From the NCBI GenBank assembly GCA_905182995.1, contig CAJJDP010000164.1, positions 155,898 through 219,897 on the forward strand: a stretch of 64,000 nt of DNA, written 5' to 3'. The stretch comes from Paramecium octaurelia (taxonomy: Eukaryota > Ciliophora > Oligohymenophorea > Peniculida > Parameciidae). The notes under the pieces were generated by a model. The model was given only the letters and a program-made list of their open reading frames with translations. It had not been told where the DNA came from and made no database searches. The position numbers were made by a program, and so were the translations under genes. Shown here piece after piece: positions 22,379 through 33,362 of the stretch (its first letter is position 1; each line of letters opens with the position of its first letter).

Positions 22379-23974
22379 TCATGATATCATTGACAAATTC
22401 AGTTTATTTCTTTTCGCTTATTGGACAGAAAATGTATTTGATAATAAGGGTCTGAGTAGTAATTTGACTCCATTGCTTTTTGGAGAAGTGTTTATTTTTT
22501 TTTTACTTGAACTTTATCTAGTAGTTAATGGTTGATCCTCTACTCCTGTTAGCTATTACGAATTCCTTTTTTAGAAGCTACTCCTAAGAGATTTGGTATC
22601 AAATATCAACTTTTAAATGGCATTCTTTTTAAAATTCATGGATTCATTGTCTGTATCAATTCCAAATAATTCTATAAATTCTGCAAATATCCTCATCTAA
22701 GATTTGAATGTCTTACTCATAACATTGAATTGATCCTCGAGAGACTGAAAATCTTTTAAATTCGATTTAAGTTTTAATGAATCAGATACATCAACCTTAT
22801 TTGCCTTAGATCTCAAGAAATCTTAAATGCGATCTATTTATTAGCCAACATTTTCAAGTTTATATAATTCCATCTATTTATTTACATTAGTCTTAATAGT
22901 ATCTTCAATACTACATATTATTTATTCTGATAACTAATTTGCCATCTGTTATCTCTATTCATCATAGTATTAATAACATCTAGTGATTAATTTGAATGCG
23001 TCTTAAATTTAAAGTTACATTTTATAATTTTGCAATTTATAATCTTCTTATTCTTTTTTTAAAATCATCAAATCCATTTTGGTCGCTTTTTGTAATAATT
23101 CATAATCTGTTGCCTTGATTATTTTACGGAACCCTTGGACTTCATTGAAATCTTTATCTACGATATCTGAGAGTTCTTTAATTTTGGGTAGTAATTGTTC
23201 CTAAAAGGCTGAGAGTTGTGTTTGAGTAGCAAATATTTTGGAGGAATCTACGAATTCTTAAAATTCATGTAATTTCACAGTTGTAGTTAGGTCTGAGAGA
23301 ATGAACTAGAGGGAAATTTATCAATTACATAATACATCTTATTTTTTGATTACTTCATTGATGTTAGAATTGGTATATCGCTTAAGTTCTATAAGTTGCT
23401 CACTCAAATGATGGAATCGACATTCTAGGAGATCTAATTATTGCATGGTCATATCTTTGGGAGCAAACTTGGCTTAGAGATGACTCATGTGATCACTTAT
23501 CTATTCTTCAAATAGCATATGAAAATCTTAGGTTTTCAGATACGAATTGAGTGATTCTTGAATAGATATTAAATAATTGTTGATTTGTGTTTATATCTTG
23601 GTGAATTCTCCTTCACATTAGTTTTAAAGCTTCCGAATTTACATTTAGAGATCACACAAATCTTCTTGGCTGGGTTTTTCTTTGATTTGCTAAGTAAGCT
23701 GTTAGAGAGTATGATCTTGACTATTGAATTTATACATGATGGCATCGGTCTGTTGTCGAGATTAATCTCTTAAGAGATCGATTTTTAAGCTAATTGAATT
23801 ATTAAGTTCTGCAGATATCTGGCTGATCAATTTATTCTTTGGTTTAAATGATAATTTCTTGGGTACGAAGTTCTGTTTGCATCTCAATTAAAAGAGTCTG
23901 TCGGTGTCGAATTCAAAGATATCACCAAAACCCAGTATGTAATCTATTAGCAATGATAAGGTTTCTTCATCCAT
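22379..23974 (-). CDS. Coiled-coil protein of unknown function
   Basis: One intron (23306-23335, 30 nt) gives 521 residues. Starts MDEETLSLLIDYILGFGD; residues 60-420 are almost entirely heptad-repeat helix rich in Gln, Lys, Glu and Leu; the last 90 residues are basic and Ser-rich (RQSSSKKKINTSPKS). No enzymatic or zinc motif. Such proteins are common structural parts of the ciliate cortex and basal bodies, but nothing here assigns it to either. The reading frame is unambiguous. Confidence 0.8.
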
Positions 23975-24117
23975 TAGAGAGATATAAAGAAATTATTAAT
24001 TACTCGTTTAATTGCATAATTATTGATATTTAGAAATTAAATAGAGAGAAATTGGAAATAGGGAAGTACTCAGTATTATTCCTGAATAAATATTTGATTA
24101 ATATAAATTGCTGACTT

Positions 24118-24471
24118 TCATAATATATTGACTAGATTATGGAAAATAACCCAAATCATTAAGAATAATAACAAATCGGTTCCAATTCCTGAATAGTATG
24201 CATCATAACTTGATTTGAAGTACTCTTTGACTCTGAAATTCATTTTAATTGCTAAGCAAGCACTCACAATCAAGAATATCACAACATAAATTCCCATGCC
24301 AATCCATCCGTCTAAAATTATTCATCAATTTCTACCCATTCCCAATATACCTGCTATCATACCAGCATTCAATGATCCATACACTCTGAGGTTTTTAAGT
24401 TGATTTGTGTTTTATTTTAATCGTTCCTAATTAACTTCCAGATCGTCCAATTCTACTTTTGGTTCCTCCAT
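24118..24471 (-). CDS. EMC6: ER membrane protein complex subunit 6 (EMC6)-like
   Basis: One 24-nt intron (24312-24335, carrying an in-frame TGA) gives 109 residues, the usual EMC6 length. The pattern is an N-terminal amphipathic segment, LRVYGSLNAGMIAGILG as helix 1, GMGIYVVIFLIVSACLAI as helix 2, the polar stretch FRVKEYFKSS, and GTDLLLFLMIWVIFHNLV as helix 3. This matches the EMC6/TMEM93 layout including the helix-1 AGILG motif. EMC6 is part of the ER insertase for tail-anchored and multi-pass proteins. No other EMC subunit is in the window. Confidence 0.75.
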
Positions 24472-24776
24472 TAATTAATTTATATATTAAAATATATTAA
24501 TTCCAGTCCTCTAGCGGTGTACATCATAAATAAATAGAACCATAGTCTATTGACTGCATAGTTGTCTACAATCAATAATTCAAGTGTATATAGTAAATCT
24601 GTGTTTATTACAATCAAGTTTAATGTATATTAATGTGACCATTCCAATAGTGGAGATCAGACATAGCAAAAGATATGATGAAGAGTAAATCAATCAAGGA
24701 TGATAGTCAAAAGAAAATATATTAATTTAGAACAATTGATTTAATGAATACTATAATGTTTTACATTATTAATATT
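24472..24776. other. Intergenic spacer, no gene seen
   Basis: About 305 bases between two minus-strand genes. It has a slightly more mixed composition than neighbouring spacers, but I find no tRNA-like fold or open frame. Confidence 0.5.
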
Positions 24777-25674
24777 TCAAAATCTCACGCAATTCGTAAA
24801 TAAGTACTTGACTATTTTGGAAAAAACTAAATTTTGAATATCCAAATCTTTGGTGTCTTGATTATCAGCTCTGAGTAATGATACCATTTTAGCTATCTCC
24901 TCACTTAACTTCTCAAGCTTAACACGCTTAGAAAACTGTTTTTATAATTTCTCAAATCTTAAGTTAGATTTCACACTCATATACATCAGAATTACTAGAA
25001 CTATACTCAATACAATTACATCGATACCTATTAGATAGAGAGGTAACATCTTTTAGATTATTCTCCATGCCTATTTAGAATATTCAATTATAATTATCAT
25101 CATTGTGTGATACCATTTTCTTCTATTTCTCTAATTCATTCTCTTTTGATAATTTAACACTCTCAACTAATAATTCTATTCACTATTGAATTCCTATTTG
25201 ATAAGATTCTCCAACAAAATATTCACCTTAAACTAGTTCAAGTATATCTATATTGGTGCTCTGCATACTGGACATGAGTTGTAATTTTGATAGAAGTATT
25301 TACTTCGAACACATGGTTTACAAAACGTATGACCACATGTCAAGGTAATTGGTTGTAACAATGTTTATAAACATATTGGACAATCGAAAAGTTGTTGCAT
25401 AATTAATTAATAATGGACACATATTTACACACTATTTTGAATATATAAATACTCTTGATTCACTATCATCAAAACCATGATCTATTTCAACCATTAGACT
25501 GATGATTGCAAATTCAAACTCGCTATTTACTTCTACTGCAATTCTCCAATCATTCAATGTTAAATCAATCATCATATTTTGTGGATATACTAAATCCTAT
25601 AGGAATTAATTATCTAAACTTTTCACAACTAATAAAATGCATCTGGATTTTAAATTGCCACTCAGATTAATCAT
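24777..25674 (-). CDS. Membrane-anchored RING-finger protein (probable E3 ubiquitin ligase)
   Basis: A C3HC4 RING is plain in the middle: CPICLQTLLQPITLTCGH, FCKPCVR and CPVCRAPI. It is followed by a basic segment, one transmembrane helix (YLIGIDVIVLSIVLVILMY) and a coiled-coil tail to the TGA. The short form starts at ATG 25400 (208 residues). Upstream DNA stays open for another 90 codons, and a 22-nt intron at 25454-25475 (GTTTTG...CAAG) would join it in frame, giving 291 residues; summed exons are then a whole number of codons, so I prefer the longer form. The RING C-x2-C spacing fits E2 binding. Location is presumably an internal membrane. Confidence 0.8.
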
Positions 25675-26708
25675 TAGCAAGTTATATTCTAATGAACAAA
25701 TGAAATGATATAAAAATGGACTTTTTATCTATCTAATTCTTATGAAATGATTATAATAGAGAATTTCTTACTTTTTCCTATGTTTAACATACTATTTCTG
25801 ATTATTGAATAGATATTAAAAGAATTAATAATATTATTTGTTCAATATCTATTTTAAAAGAAATTAAAATTGCGGTAATTATTCAATAAATATAAAGAGC
25901 AACGAAATAGAAGGGATATTTAATGGATTTCCGAAATATAATACAATACTGTTTCTTGAGATATTTAAACTTAAAGTTTGTGAGTTTTTTTAATAGTAAG
26001 ATTAACTATTAGTGAAAAATTTGAGTTATTTAGGCTAATAAAAAGTAATAATGTCTATTCTGATTCTTCTGAGAAATAACTAAATGTTGATGGCTAACAT
26101 TATTTTTAATTTACAACTTTAAAGTGAATAATTTTATAAATTAGAATTAAGTATTTATCTATTTAGATTATAATTAATAGATTGTTGAAGAACAAAAATA
26201 GTGTTGTAACATCTCTTCATTTTCTTTCTCAAAATAGAAGGTCTAACTAAGAAAATACACTTATGTAAAATTATTTGCGTAATAGCTTTTTAACATAATG
26301 GATTGACAATAAGGGAGAGATATTACAAATAATAAATTAAAGAATCCAATATGAGATAAGTTAGATAAATTAAGAGGGCCAAGAGTGCTTTTTGTAAATT
26401 TTGAATTAAATTCTAAAATTTTTATAGATATGATGATAAAATATTGAAAAAATTGTGTTTTACTCACTTTAATAGGACATGATTTGTTTAGATTATTGCT
26501 TAAAATTGAAATAGTGAAGTTGTTTTCTATTTATCGTGAAGGAATGAGTGATATTTTAATTATTTTATATATATTTATAATATGTAATCAATTGGACACC
26601 AGATCTTATCAACATGGTAAAGAATTAATTCTATCATTCCTTAGGTACTCAACAAATTACAATTATAGAGCACTATTTTAATATGACGTGAAAGAGGAGG
26701 GTTATATT
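25675..26708. other. Intergenic spacer between divergent genes
   Basis: About 1,030 bases, very AT-rich. Frames of 60-70 codons on both strands near 26261-26681 have low-complexity, hydrophobic composition and no start context, so I do not call them. No RNA gene seen. Confidence 0.5.
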
Positions 26709-28060
26709 ATGGGATAATTGATAGTAAGGAATGAGGATATTTTGGATGTTGTTGTCCATACGATTCGCTTTACATACAGATAAGGATTTCAAGCATATCA
26801 ATGCTAAGACAGTTCATTGACAACAGATTCTGGATGGGGATGTGTGATTCGAGTGGGATAAATGATGATGGCAGAACTATTGAAAAGACATTTAAAGTGT
26901 TTCTATAAAGTGGATCTATTTTCGTTTCCACCTCTGTTGCAGGATGTTTTGTAGATGTTCAAGGACGATGATGAAATGGAAAGTTAAAAAGGGTTTTCGA
27001 AGCCATCAAAGTATGGGTTTTCGATTTAGAAGATAATGAGAGTAGCATATAAGGAATGGGGAAAGAAACCTGGAGAATGGTATAGTCCAAATCAGATAGT
27101 TTAGGCAATCTACAAAATTCTATAAGAGAATAATATTCCATGTAATTTTAAAATTTAAGGGTAAAAGATTGTTATGGTTTGGGTTTTGTGCCATTCTACG
27201 AGAGCCAAATTGATCTGAGAGCTATATTTTAGGAGATGTGCATGGTGGAGAATTGTGTATGTTAGAAGAGAGTCTTTTCTATTGAGTAATTTTTGAGATC
27301 CTTGGAAAAACTGGAGATTGGCAAAGAGGAAGTGGTCTAGGTTATGCATGGGAATGATTCCATTAGTGATGTGTGTTGTGAAGATCAATCAGAATAGAAT
27401 AAGAAAGAGATTGGAAATCTGCTTAAGAAATATATATGCGAGAAATGTTTTGTCCCTGTCAGAGCAGTGGCAGTATGTTTATTAAGCAGAATCGGATGTG
27501 ATGAACCTAATCCAGATTACTTATAAGCCATAAGACAATTTATGAAGAAGAAATATTTTGCTGGGATGTTGGGAGGTAGACCTAAAGAAGCAAATTTTAT
27601 TGTTGGTTTTGTCGATAATAAATTTGTTGTTCTGGATCCTCATATAGTATAGGAAGCAAAGATGAATCCAGAAGAATATATTAAATCATGTTTTCCAGGC
27701 GAAGCTCTCTTTATGAGTGACAAAGAAATTGATTGTTCTCTTGGATTAGTGTTCTATTTGAAAAATTTGGATGATCTGATTGAATTGATCTATGATATCT
27801 TGGCTCATTAGCAGATTAACTTCTTTTCGTTTGCTCACCTTCCACATTGGAAATACACTGAGACTAAAAAGGAGGATCAACTTAAAAAAATTAAAGAAAT
27901 GCATGAATTCCTAAACGAATTTTTGGTTCCATAATAATAATAATAATAAATATTGAATTTAGAGATTTCCACTTATCAAGAAGCACATTCTAATGAGATT
28001 TCATCCTTTGATCAATAACTTATGTTGAAAGAAATAGACTCCAGTTATGAAGAAATCTGA
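26709..28060 (+). CDS. ATG4: Autophagy cysteine protease ATG4
   Basis: One intron (27177-27202, GTTTGG...CGAG) gives 441 residues. The peptidase C54 active site is complete: FTYRQGF, then LTTDSGWGCVIRVGQMMMA with the nucleophilic Cys, GGRPKEANFIVGF, and LDPH carrying the catalytic Asp and His. ATG4 trims the C-terminus of ATG8 and later removes ATG8 from lipid. The C-terminal tail has six consecutive TAA codons (27932-27949) read as glutamine. The start at 26709 is the first ATG in frame (MGQLIVRNED); an upstream exon is not excluded. ATG13 and a ULK-like kinase lie further right. Confidence 0.92.
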
Positions 28061-28822
28061 ACATTTAATTATTTTTACTATTCAAAATTTTAATATATTT
28101 AATCTTAGAATCTTTATTTATTCATAAGTTTAAATTGTATTACAACTCTCATTATATTCATTTAAATTATTATCAAAAATGGTTTAAATTCTAATTCTCA
28201 ATTTTTTCTGTTCAAATTGCTGAGAGAAAGAACATTCAACTTTAAGCATTGCTGTATTTAATCATATCGTGATGATAGATATAAAATGAACCCATAGAAT
28301 TAATATTCATGGATATTTATAATCTTCAATCTATTAATCTAATAAATTAATTTCAATCATCATATTTATTTAATTTAATACAATCTAGTTGACTTCTTGA
28401 AATATATGAAAGAATTTCTTATGATAAGCATCATCATAAATAATAGAATTTAATTATACTTAAATCTACTCTTAATAGAATAAAGATTACCTATAACAAT
28501 CGAAATAGCATTATTAGTTGGTTAATAAATATTATGTTTTTCCTTTTAACTTAAACTTCATTGAATTTTTGAATAAAATAACCTGAACTCACAAACATTT
28601 TCTTTTGAATCACATAATCCAAAGTTGATTAGAATGCAAATAGTCTGTTCATTTCAATAATTGAAATAATACCATAATTAACCGATAAATCTTCAAAAAA
28701 TAGGGTTATCTCATCACTTCATTTAAAATAATATTTATATAACATTAATACATATATAAGTATACTATAGTTGCTTCATCATAGTGTCTTCATAAATACG
28801 TTTTTAAATTATAAATAAATAA
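28061..28822. other. Intergenic spacer, no gene seen
   Basis: About 760 bases of AT-rich DNA between two plus-strand genes. Reading TAA and TAG as glutamine still leaves only short, low-complexity frames. Confidence 0.6.
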
Positions 28823-29876
28823 ATGAAATATTATAAGCAAGGACAATTACTTTGTTACATTGGAACATGGATGCCTTTTATTATATTAGTCACGATATTT
28901 CTATTCTTCTATGGAGTTTATATGTAGGTATATGACTCCTATTATTGTTCAAGACCTACTTGTTGCCAAGAATAAGATCGGAATACATTGAAAAACCAGT
29001 CATAGAAATAAACACTTACTTGATTCAATTAGTACACATCAATGACTATGTCTTCAGCAATTCAACTGTGGTAATTACAGTATTATTGCATACAATACTT
29101 GTTCTCTTTTTAATTACATTAATAAGGGTAGTAACAATATTGCCTGGGAAAGTGCCTAAGGAATGGCTGAACAGAGTGGAGGGAGAGATCAACAAAATGA
29201 TAGAGAATGAGGAGAATATGATCAATTTTCACAAGAAGGGGTCACAAACATCAACATCCTTCTCTTCAGAAATAGATGATGAACAACGATTGCAATTGAA
29301 TTCTAAAGCAAGGTTGGAATTGATAGATAAGTCTGGCCATCGGTTTTGTAAGAATTGCTAAGCCTTTAAACCAAAACGTTGTCATCATTGCCGTTAATGT
29401 AAGACGTGCTGGTTAAAAATGGATCATCATTGTCAATGGCTCAACAATTGCATAGGTTATAATAATTATAAATTGTTTATCAATCTACTTGGTTATTCAT
29501 GTATAAGATACATTATTATATCTAGGGTTGCTAATAAGTTTTATAATGATAACTTACAGTCGTTGCTATTATGACACTCTAAACTCATATTCATCTGATA
29601 GTAAACTATTCCTGGTCTCCTTCACTTTTCTGTATTGTTGTTTTTTGTGGATACTTTTAACAGCCTTCACATTATTCCATTTATGGTACTCTAATTCATT
29701 ATAATGAGATAAATAGGGCTATCAAATCTAACATCACAACCCTTGAATATTGCGAGAACAAACCCAGACAACCTGTCCAGAAGAGTGCTTTAGAGAACAT
29801 AGTTGAAGTGTTTGGCACCAATCCTTTAATTTGGTTCTTACCCATTTAACCAAATACGAAACCAATATTGGATTGA
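28823..29876 (+). CDS. DHHC-type protein S-acyltransferase
   Basis: Introns 28928-28953, 29501-29525 and 29686-29716 give 323 residues. Two N-terminal helices, a loop of about 90 residues, then the cysteine-rich domain ([15 protein letters not shown] and [14 protein letters not shown], continuing [12 protein letters not shown]), two more helices and the TTLE version of the TTxE motif just after the last one. The DHHC cysteine takes the acyl group and passes it to substrate cysteines on the cytosolic face of Golgi or plasma membrane. The third intron must be the 31-nt form; the shorter GAG acceptor would create a stop. A Rab-like GTPase gene follows 50 bases later. Confidence 0.93.
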
Positions 29877-29925
29877 AAAAAAGAATAAATAAATTTACAT
29901 AATCATATAATTATATTTTTATATA

Positions 29926-30544
29926 ATGGAAAAAATAGATATGTTAGTTAAAGTAGTAATCATAGGAGATACGACGGTGGGAAAGACAAACATTATGACA
30001 CAGTATTGTGATACCAATTTTAAGATGAACTCTCTTCCTACAATTGGAGCAGATTCCAGAGTAAAGATGATATAGATGAATGAAAGAGAAACTATAAAGA
30101 TGATGATTTGGGATACATGTGGTCAAGAACGTTTCAAATCCATAACAAAAAATACATTTAAAGGAGCATAGGGTTTTGTTTTGGTGTATGATATCACATC
30201 AAAAAGCACTTTTGAACATGTAGAAGATTGGCTAGAAGTAAAACTTAAGTTAATCCAAGTCAATCAAAGATAACATTGATACAAACACAGTTTCGATTGT
30301 TTTAGTTGGAAATAAGTCTGATCTTGATGATTTGAGATAGATTTCAAGAGATCAAGGACAAGCTTTGGCCAATAAACATAATCTGAACTTTTTTGAGACT
30401 TCAGCCAAAATGGGAATTAACTTAAGTGAAGTTTTCGTTTCACTTGCTAGAAATATAAGGAAAATCATAAACTCAGCAACAAAAGACACCGAGATGCTCA
30501 CTACAGACAAAACTAAAAGTAAAAAGAAGAAAGGGTGCTGTTGA
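29926..30544 (+). CDS. Rab-family small GTPase
   Basis: One intron (30238-30259) gives 198 residues. Nucleotide-binding motifs: GDTTVGKT (P-loop), WDTCGQERFKS (G3), NKSD (G4) and ETSAK (G5). The C-terminus is basic and ends CC, the geranylgeranylation signal of Rabs. Two deviations: the switch-I region reads PTIGADSRVKM, where Rabs usually have GVDF or GAEF, and the alanine of WDTAGQE is cysteine. The catalytic Gln is present, so GTP hydrolysis should be intact. Subfamily cannot be assigned by eye. Confidence 0.92.
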
Positions 30545-30568
30545 TATTCCATATACTAAGTTAAAAAA

Positions 30569-31030
30569 TCAATATTATTGAATTTTGTTTCTGCAAGTGG
30601 GACACTCTGCTTTTATTATCAACCAATCCTTTATACATTCATTATGGAAGTAATGATTGCATTTTAGAATTTTGATTAAGTTTTTGTCATTTATCTCTGA
30701 TAAACATATTGCGCAAATTCTATTGTTCTTTATAAATATTTACTCTGGCTGAGGGATTTCATCCACTCCTACCAAAATCGGTATGTCATCAAACCAATTT
30801 TTTGGCTTCCTTGCCTTCACTACCTTTAGATATGATGGAATCGCTTGAGGTATTTAAGTTAAATTCAAGTTCATGTAAATTTTGTAAAGGAACCTTTCTT
30901 CATAACACATTAATTACATCAGTTGCCAAGGGAATCGTGGTTATTCTGTTTAACTCTTTTGAATCCTTTTCTTTATTTCCTACACTCTCTCATAAGCATT
31001 ATCCAATTGAAATTATCTTCTTCTATTCAT
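30569..31030 (-). CDS. RING-H2 finger protein
   Basis: An intronless 153-residue frame. The N-terminal 100 residues are basic and helical (MNRRRQFQLDNAYERV), with a central FDDIPILVGVDEIPQPEQ segment. A C-terminal RING-H2 follows: ICAICLSEIND, KCNHYFHNECIKDW, CPTCRNKI, ending five residues later. The C3H2C3 ligand order and terminal position resemble small E3 ligases. No membrane helix. Tail-to-tail with the Rab gene, 24 bases apart. Confidence 0.88.
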
Positions 31031-31113
31031 TTGATTATTTATTTCTCATTATTTTACTATAATCCGAACTAGATTTATACAAGATAAAATCTTATATTTT
31101 AAAGAGTTATAAA

Positions 31114-31756
31114 TCACAATAATAATTATAATTCACTAGACAAATCAAGAATTTATGATAAGTATTAAATTTTCTAATTATCCATGTACTTCAAAGATTG
31201 CTATCTATGTTGTTGTAACTCACTACTCAACTGCTCTATTATTTTATCTCTATTCCTCAACAAATTCTGACAATTCTATATATCTTGTGCATATTGATTC
31301 TTTAATTTGGCCACTTCCTACTCCTTCTCCAATTACAAGGCTTGTAAATACTCCTTCTAATATTGTTTCTCAGCCTCCAAATCCTTCTAACTCTACTCAG
31401 TCTTCACTTTGTTTGTGCCTTAATTTTATTAACTAAATTGCATTATCTCCTGATCCTTCTTGCTCACCTCTTTCGTCAATAATTACAATTTTGTATTCAA
31501 GTAATTGATCTTCACTGTTAAAATTCAATATCTTTACTTTCTACTCATATACTTATTGCATTAATTGAATTTCAGCTTGCTTTAACTCTTCCAAACGAGC
31601 AATCTCAGAATTCATCTAATCGTTATTTAAATTAAATATTTTATATATATTATTTATACTCATCATTTTCTTATGCATAAACTTAAAGATTTAATTCACT
31701 CACTCCAATACCACTGTTTCAATAATCTAATTTCCCAATTCATTTAAATGAGACAT
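31114..31756 (-). CDS. Small coiled-coil protein of unknown function
   Basis: With a 30-nt intron between codons for VV and FMHKK, and a 28-nt intron (GTAATT...GCAAG) after LLEYKI, the frame is whole at 194 residues. The second half is a continuous Gln/Glu/Lys-rich coiled coil (KQYQKEYLQALQ). A 19-nt version of the second intron is frame-equivalent. No recognisable domain; a cilium or cortex role would be a guess. Start at ATG 31756 (MSHLNELGNQ). Confidence 0.65.
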
Positions 31757-31879
31757 TTTCTTGATATGCTTTAGATTAGAAAATTGGTTTTTTTAGATTA
31801 AAAATTGATACCACTAATGTTCTGCCGAATCAGAATAGAATTATATGCATTCTCTATGATTATATAATAATTGAAAAAT

Positions 31880-32503
31880 TCATTTTGGAATCATTTTCAT
31901 AAATCTTCTTTTTTTAATGGAATAATCAATTTATAAATTGACCAAAAAATCATTCATCCCTTGTTTGAAATATACTTTTAATTGCCTTTCTTATAAGATA
32001 TTATTATAGAATAAAGAATAGCATGAGCCGCGTATTAGATTTTCTATTGTTCTCATAAAAGCTACAACATATATTATAGACTAAGCATTCCTGATTTCCT
32101 CAGAACTATCATCTTTATATCTCTCATACATTAGCCATCTTCAATGAACACTATAAAAAGAGAGCATTCGTAGATATCACATAACTCATATCTACTTAAT
32201 TTTGTAACGGAAGCATTAACCCTTTTTTGGCTAAATAAATTGCATTCAGAATATACTTTCTATGATATTCAATATTACAAACAGTATTTCTCCCTTCAAT
32301 AGGTTTACTTATGCGTTTCTTTATATGATTTTTTTCCTTGTCATCCAAATCATCAAATTACTCTCCTCTCGTATACACTTATATAATTAATCCTCTATTA
32401 TTTTCGCATTCTTTTAACCAAAACACAGGTAAGTAATTAATGCAAATAAAGGGCTTTCAAATCAATCTTCATAAACCCTTCTCTCTTTAACACATTTTTG
32501 CAT
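31880..32503 (-). CDS. Unknown protein with several micro-introns
   Basis: Four introns (23, 26, 24 and 20 nt) join the pieces MQKCVKERR, PFICINYLPVFWL, a charged middle (FDDLDDKEKNHIKKRIS), LSRYELCDIYECSLFIVF, and a C-terminal helix-rich part ending KKRRFMKMIPK; total 176 residues with a whole number of codons. The composition is that of a real soluble protein, but I recognise no family. The 20-nt intron uses a GTCTAT donor and is the weakest junction, so the last third could be joined differently. Confidence 0.55.
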
Positions 32504-32609
32504 TAATAGACCTAATCTTTTATTATTGATATTGTTTCTTAAGAAATCAATAAAGAAGACAAGAAGAGGAAAGCAAAAAGAGCTAATTGAATTATATAAT
32601 TTTTAAAAT

Positions 32610-33202
32610 ATGTTAAAGGAATTAGAGAAATATCGTGTTCCTGATAATTTCACTGGGGCTCGTTTGTAGATTGTTTGTTCTCAAATAATCGATAGCTGGG
32701 TAGCTTTGAAGCTAGCTTTTGAACACTAAACTCAAACAATCTAGGAGAGTCCTGAGAATATCAAAAAGCTGATGTCTTACTAATTGGCAGCTTACATTTA
32801 CAATTGCGAGACCGAAATAGATGACATAGTATAATTTCTATCAGTTTATTTGGAATAATACTTATAGTTGATAATTGAAGACAATTCAGATCGATATGTA
32901 AAGTGTTGATTTATCATAAGATTGCTGAGAGACTGTTGGATGTATATAATGATTTGGAATAAGACAAGGAGGGTAAGTATTTGCAGTTGCTAGAAGATAT
33001 CAGAGTGTATAATGAGCAGAATAAGAATATTAAACATGTGGCTAATATTTAAGATTCAGATGAGGACTCTGAAAATGAGGAACCTCCTTAATTGGTTCAA
33101 TAATAGCAGTAATAAATGCAAGTTGAGGAGGAGGAAGATAGTGTTGACTCGGATGGTTATGAAACAGTGAAACCAAAGAAAAGGTACAATAAGCGTAATT
33201 GA
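32610..33202 (+). CDS. TSR2: Pre-rRNA-processing protein TSR2
   Basis: One intron (32898-32920) gives 189 residues. The N-terminal domain has the TSR2 pattern: a WVALKLAFEHQ segment, ETEIDDIVQFLSVYLEQYLQ and then IIEDNSDRY just before the intron, which corresponds to the eDgS motif of the family, followed by AERLLDVYNDL. The C-terminus is acidic and Gln-rich with a basic end (PKKRYNKRN). TSR2 escorts ribosomal protein eS26 to the nascent 40S particle. Consistent with the ribosomal genes at the left of the window, though not adjacent. Confidence 0.85.
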
Positions 33203-33362
33203 TGAATGTTAGCTTTATATATATATTAATTGTTTAATTGGGATTAATAATTATTGACAATATATTTTGTAATGCTAGAAATACTAATAATATATATATA
33301 TATAATAATTTTATATGTAACCATAATCTAAATAGTAGGCAAAGGAGGAGGAATAGAAGAAG

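Noticed and set aside
26261-26681. Two 65-codon frames on opposite strands
   Set aside because: AT-rich, hydrophobic shadow composition, no conserved motif and no neighbouring exons.
31880-32503. SP-RING resemblance (KRISKPIEG, C in NTVCN)
   Set aside because: The remaining Cys and His ligands are missing, so the match is not supported.
33217-33310. (TA)n tracts as possible regulatory or repeat element
   Set aside because: Simple AT repeats occur in most spacers here; this one carries no additional signal.
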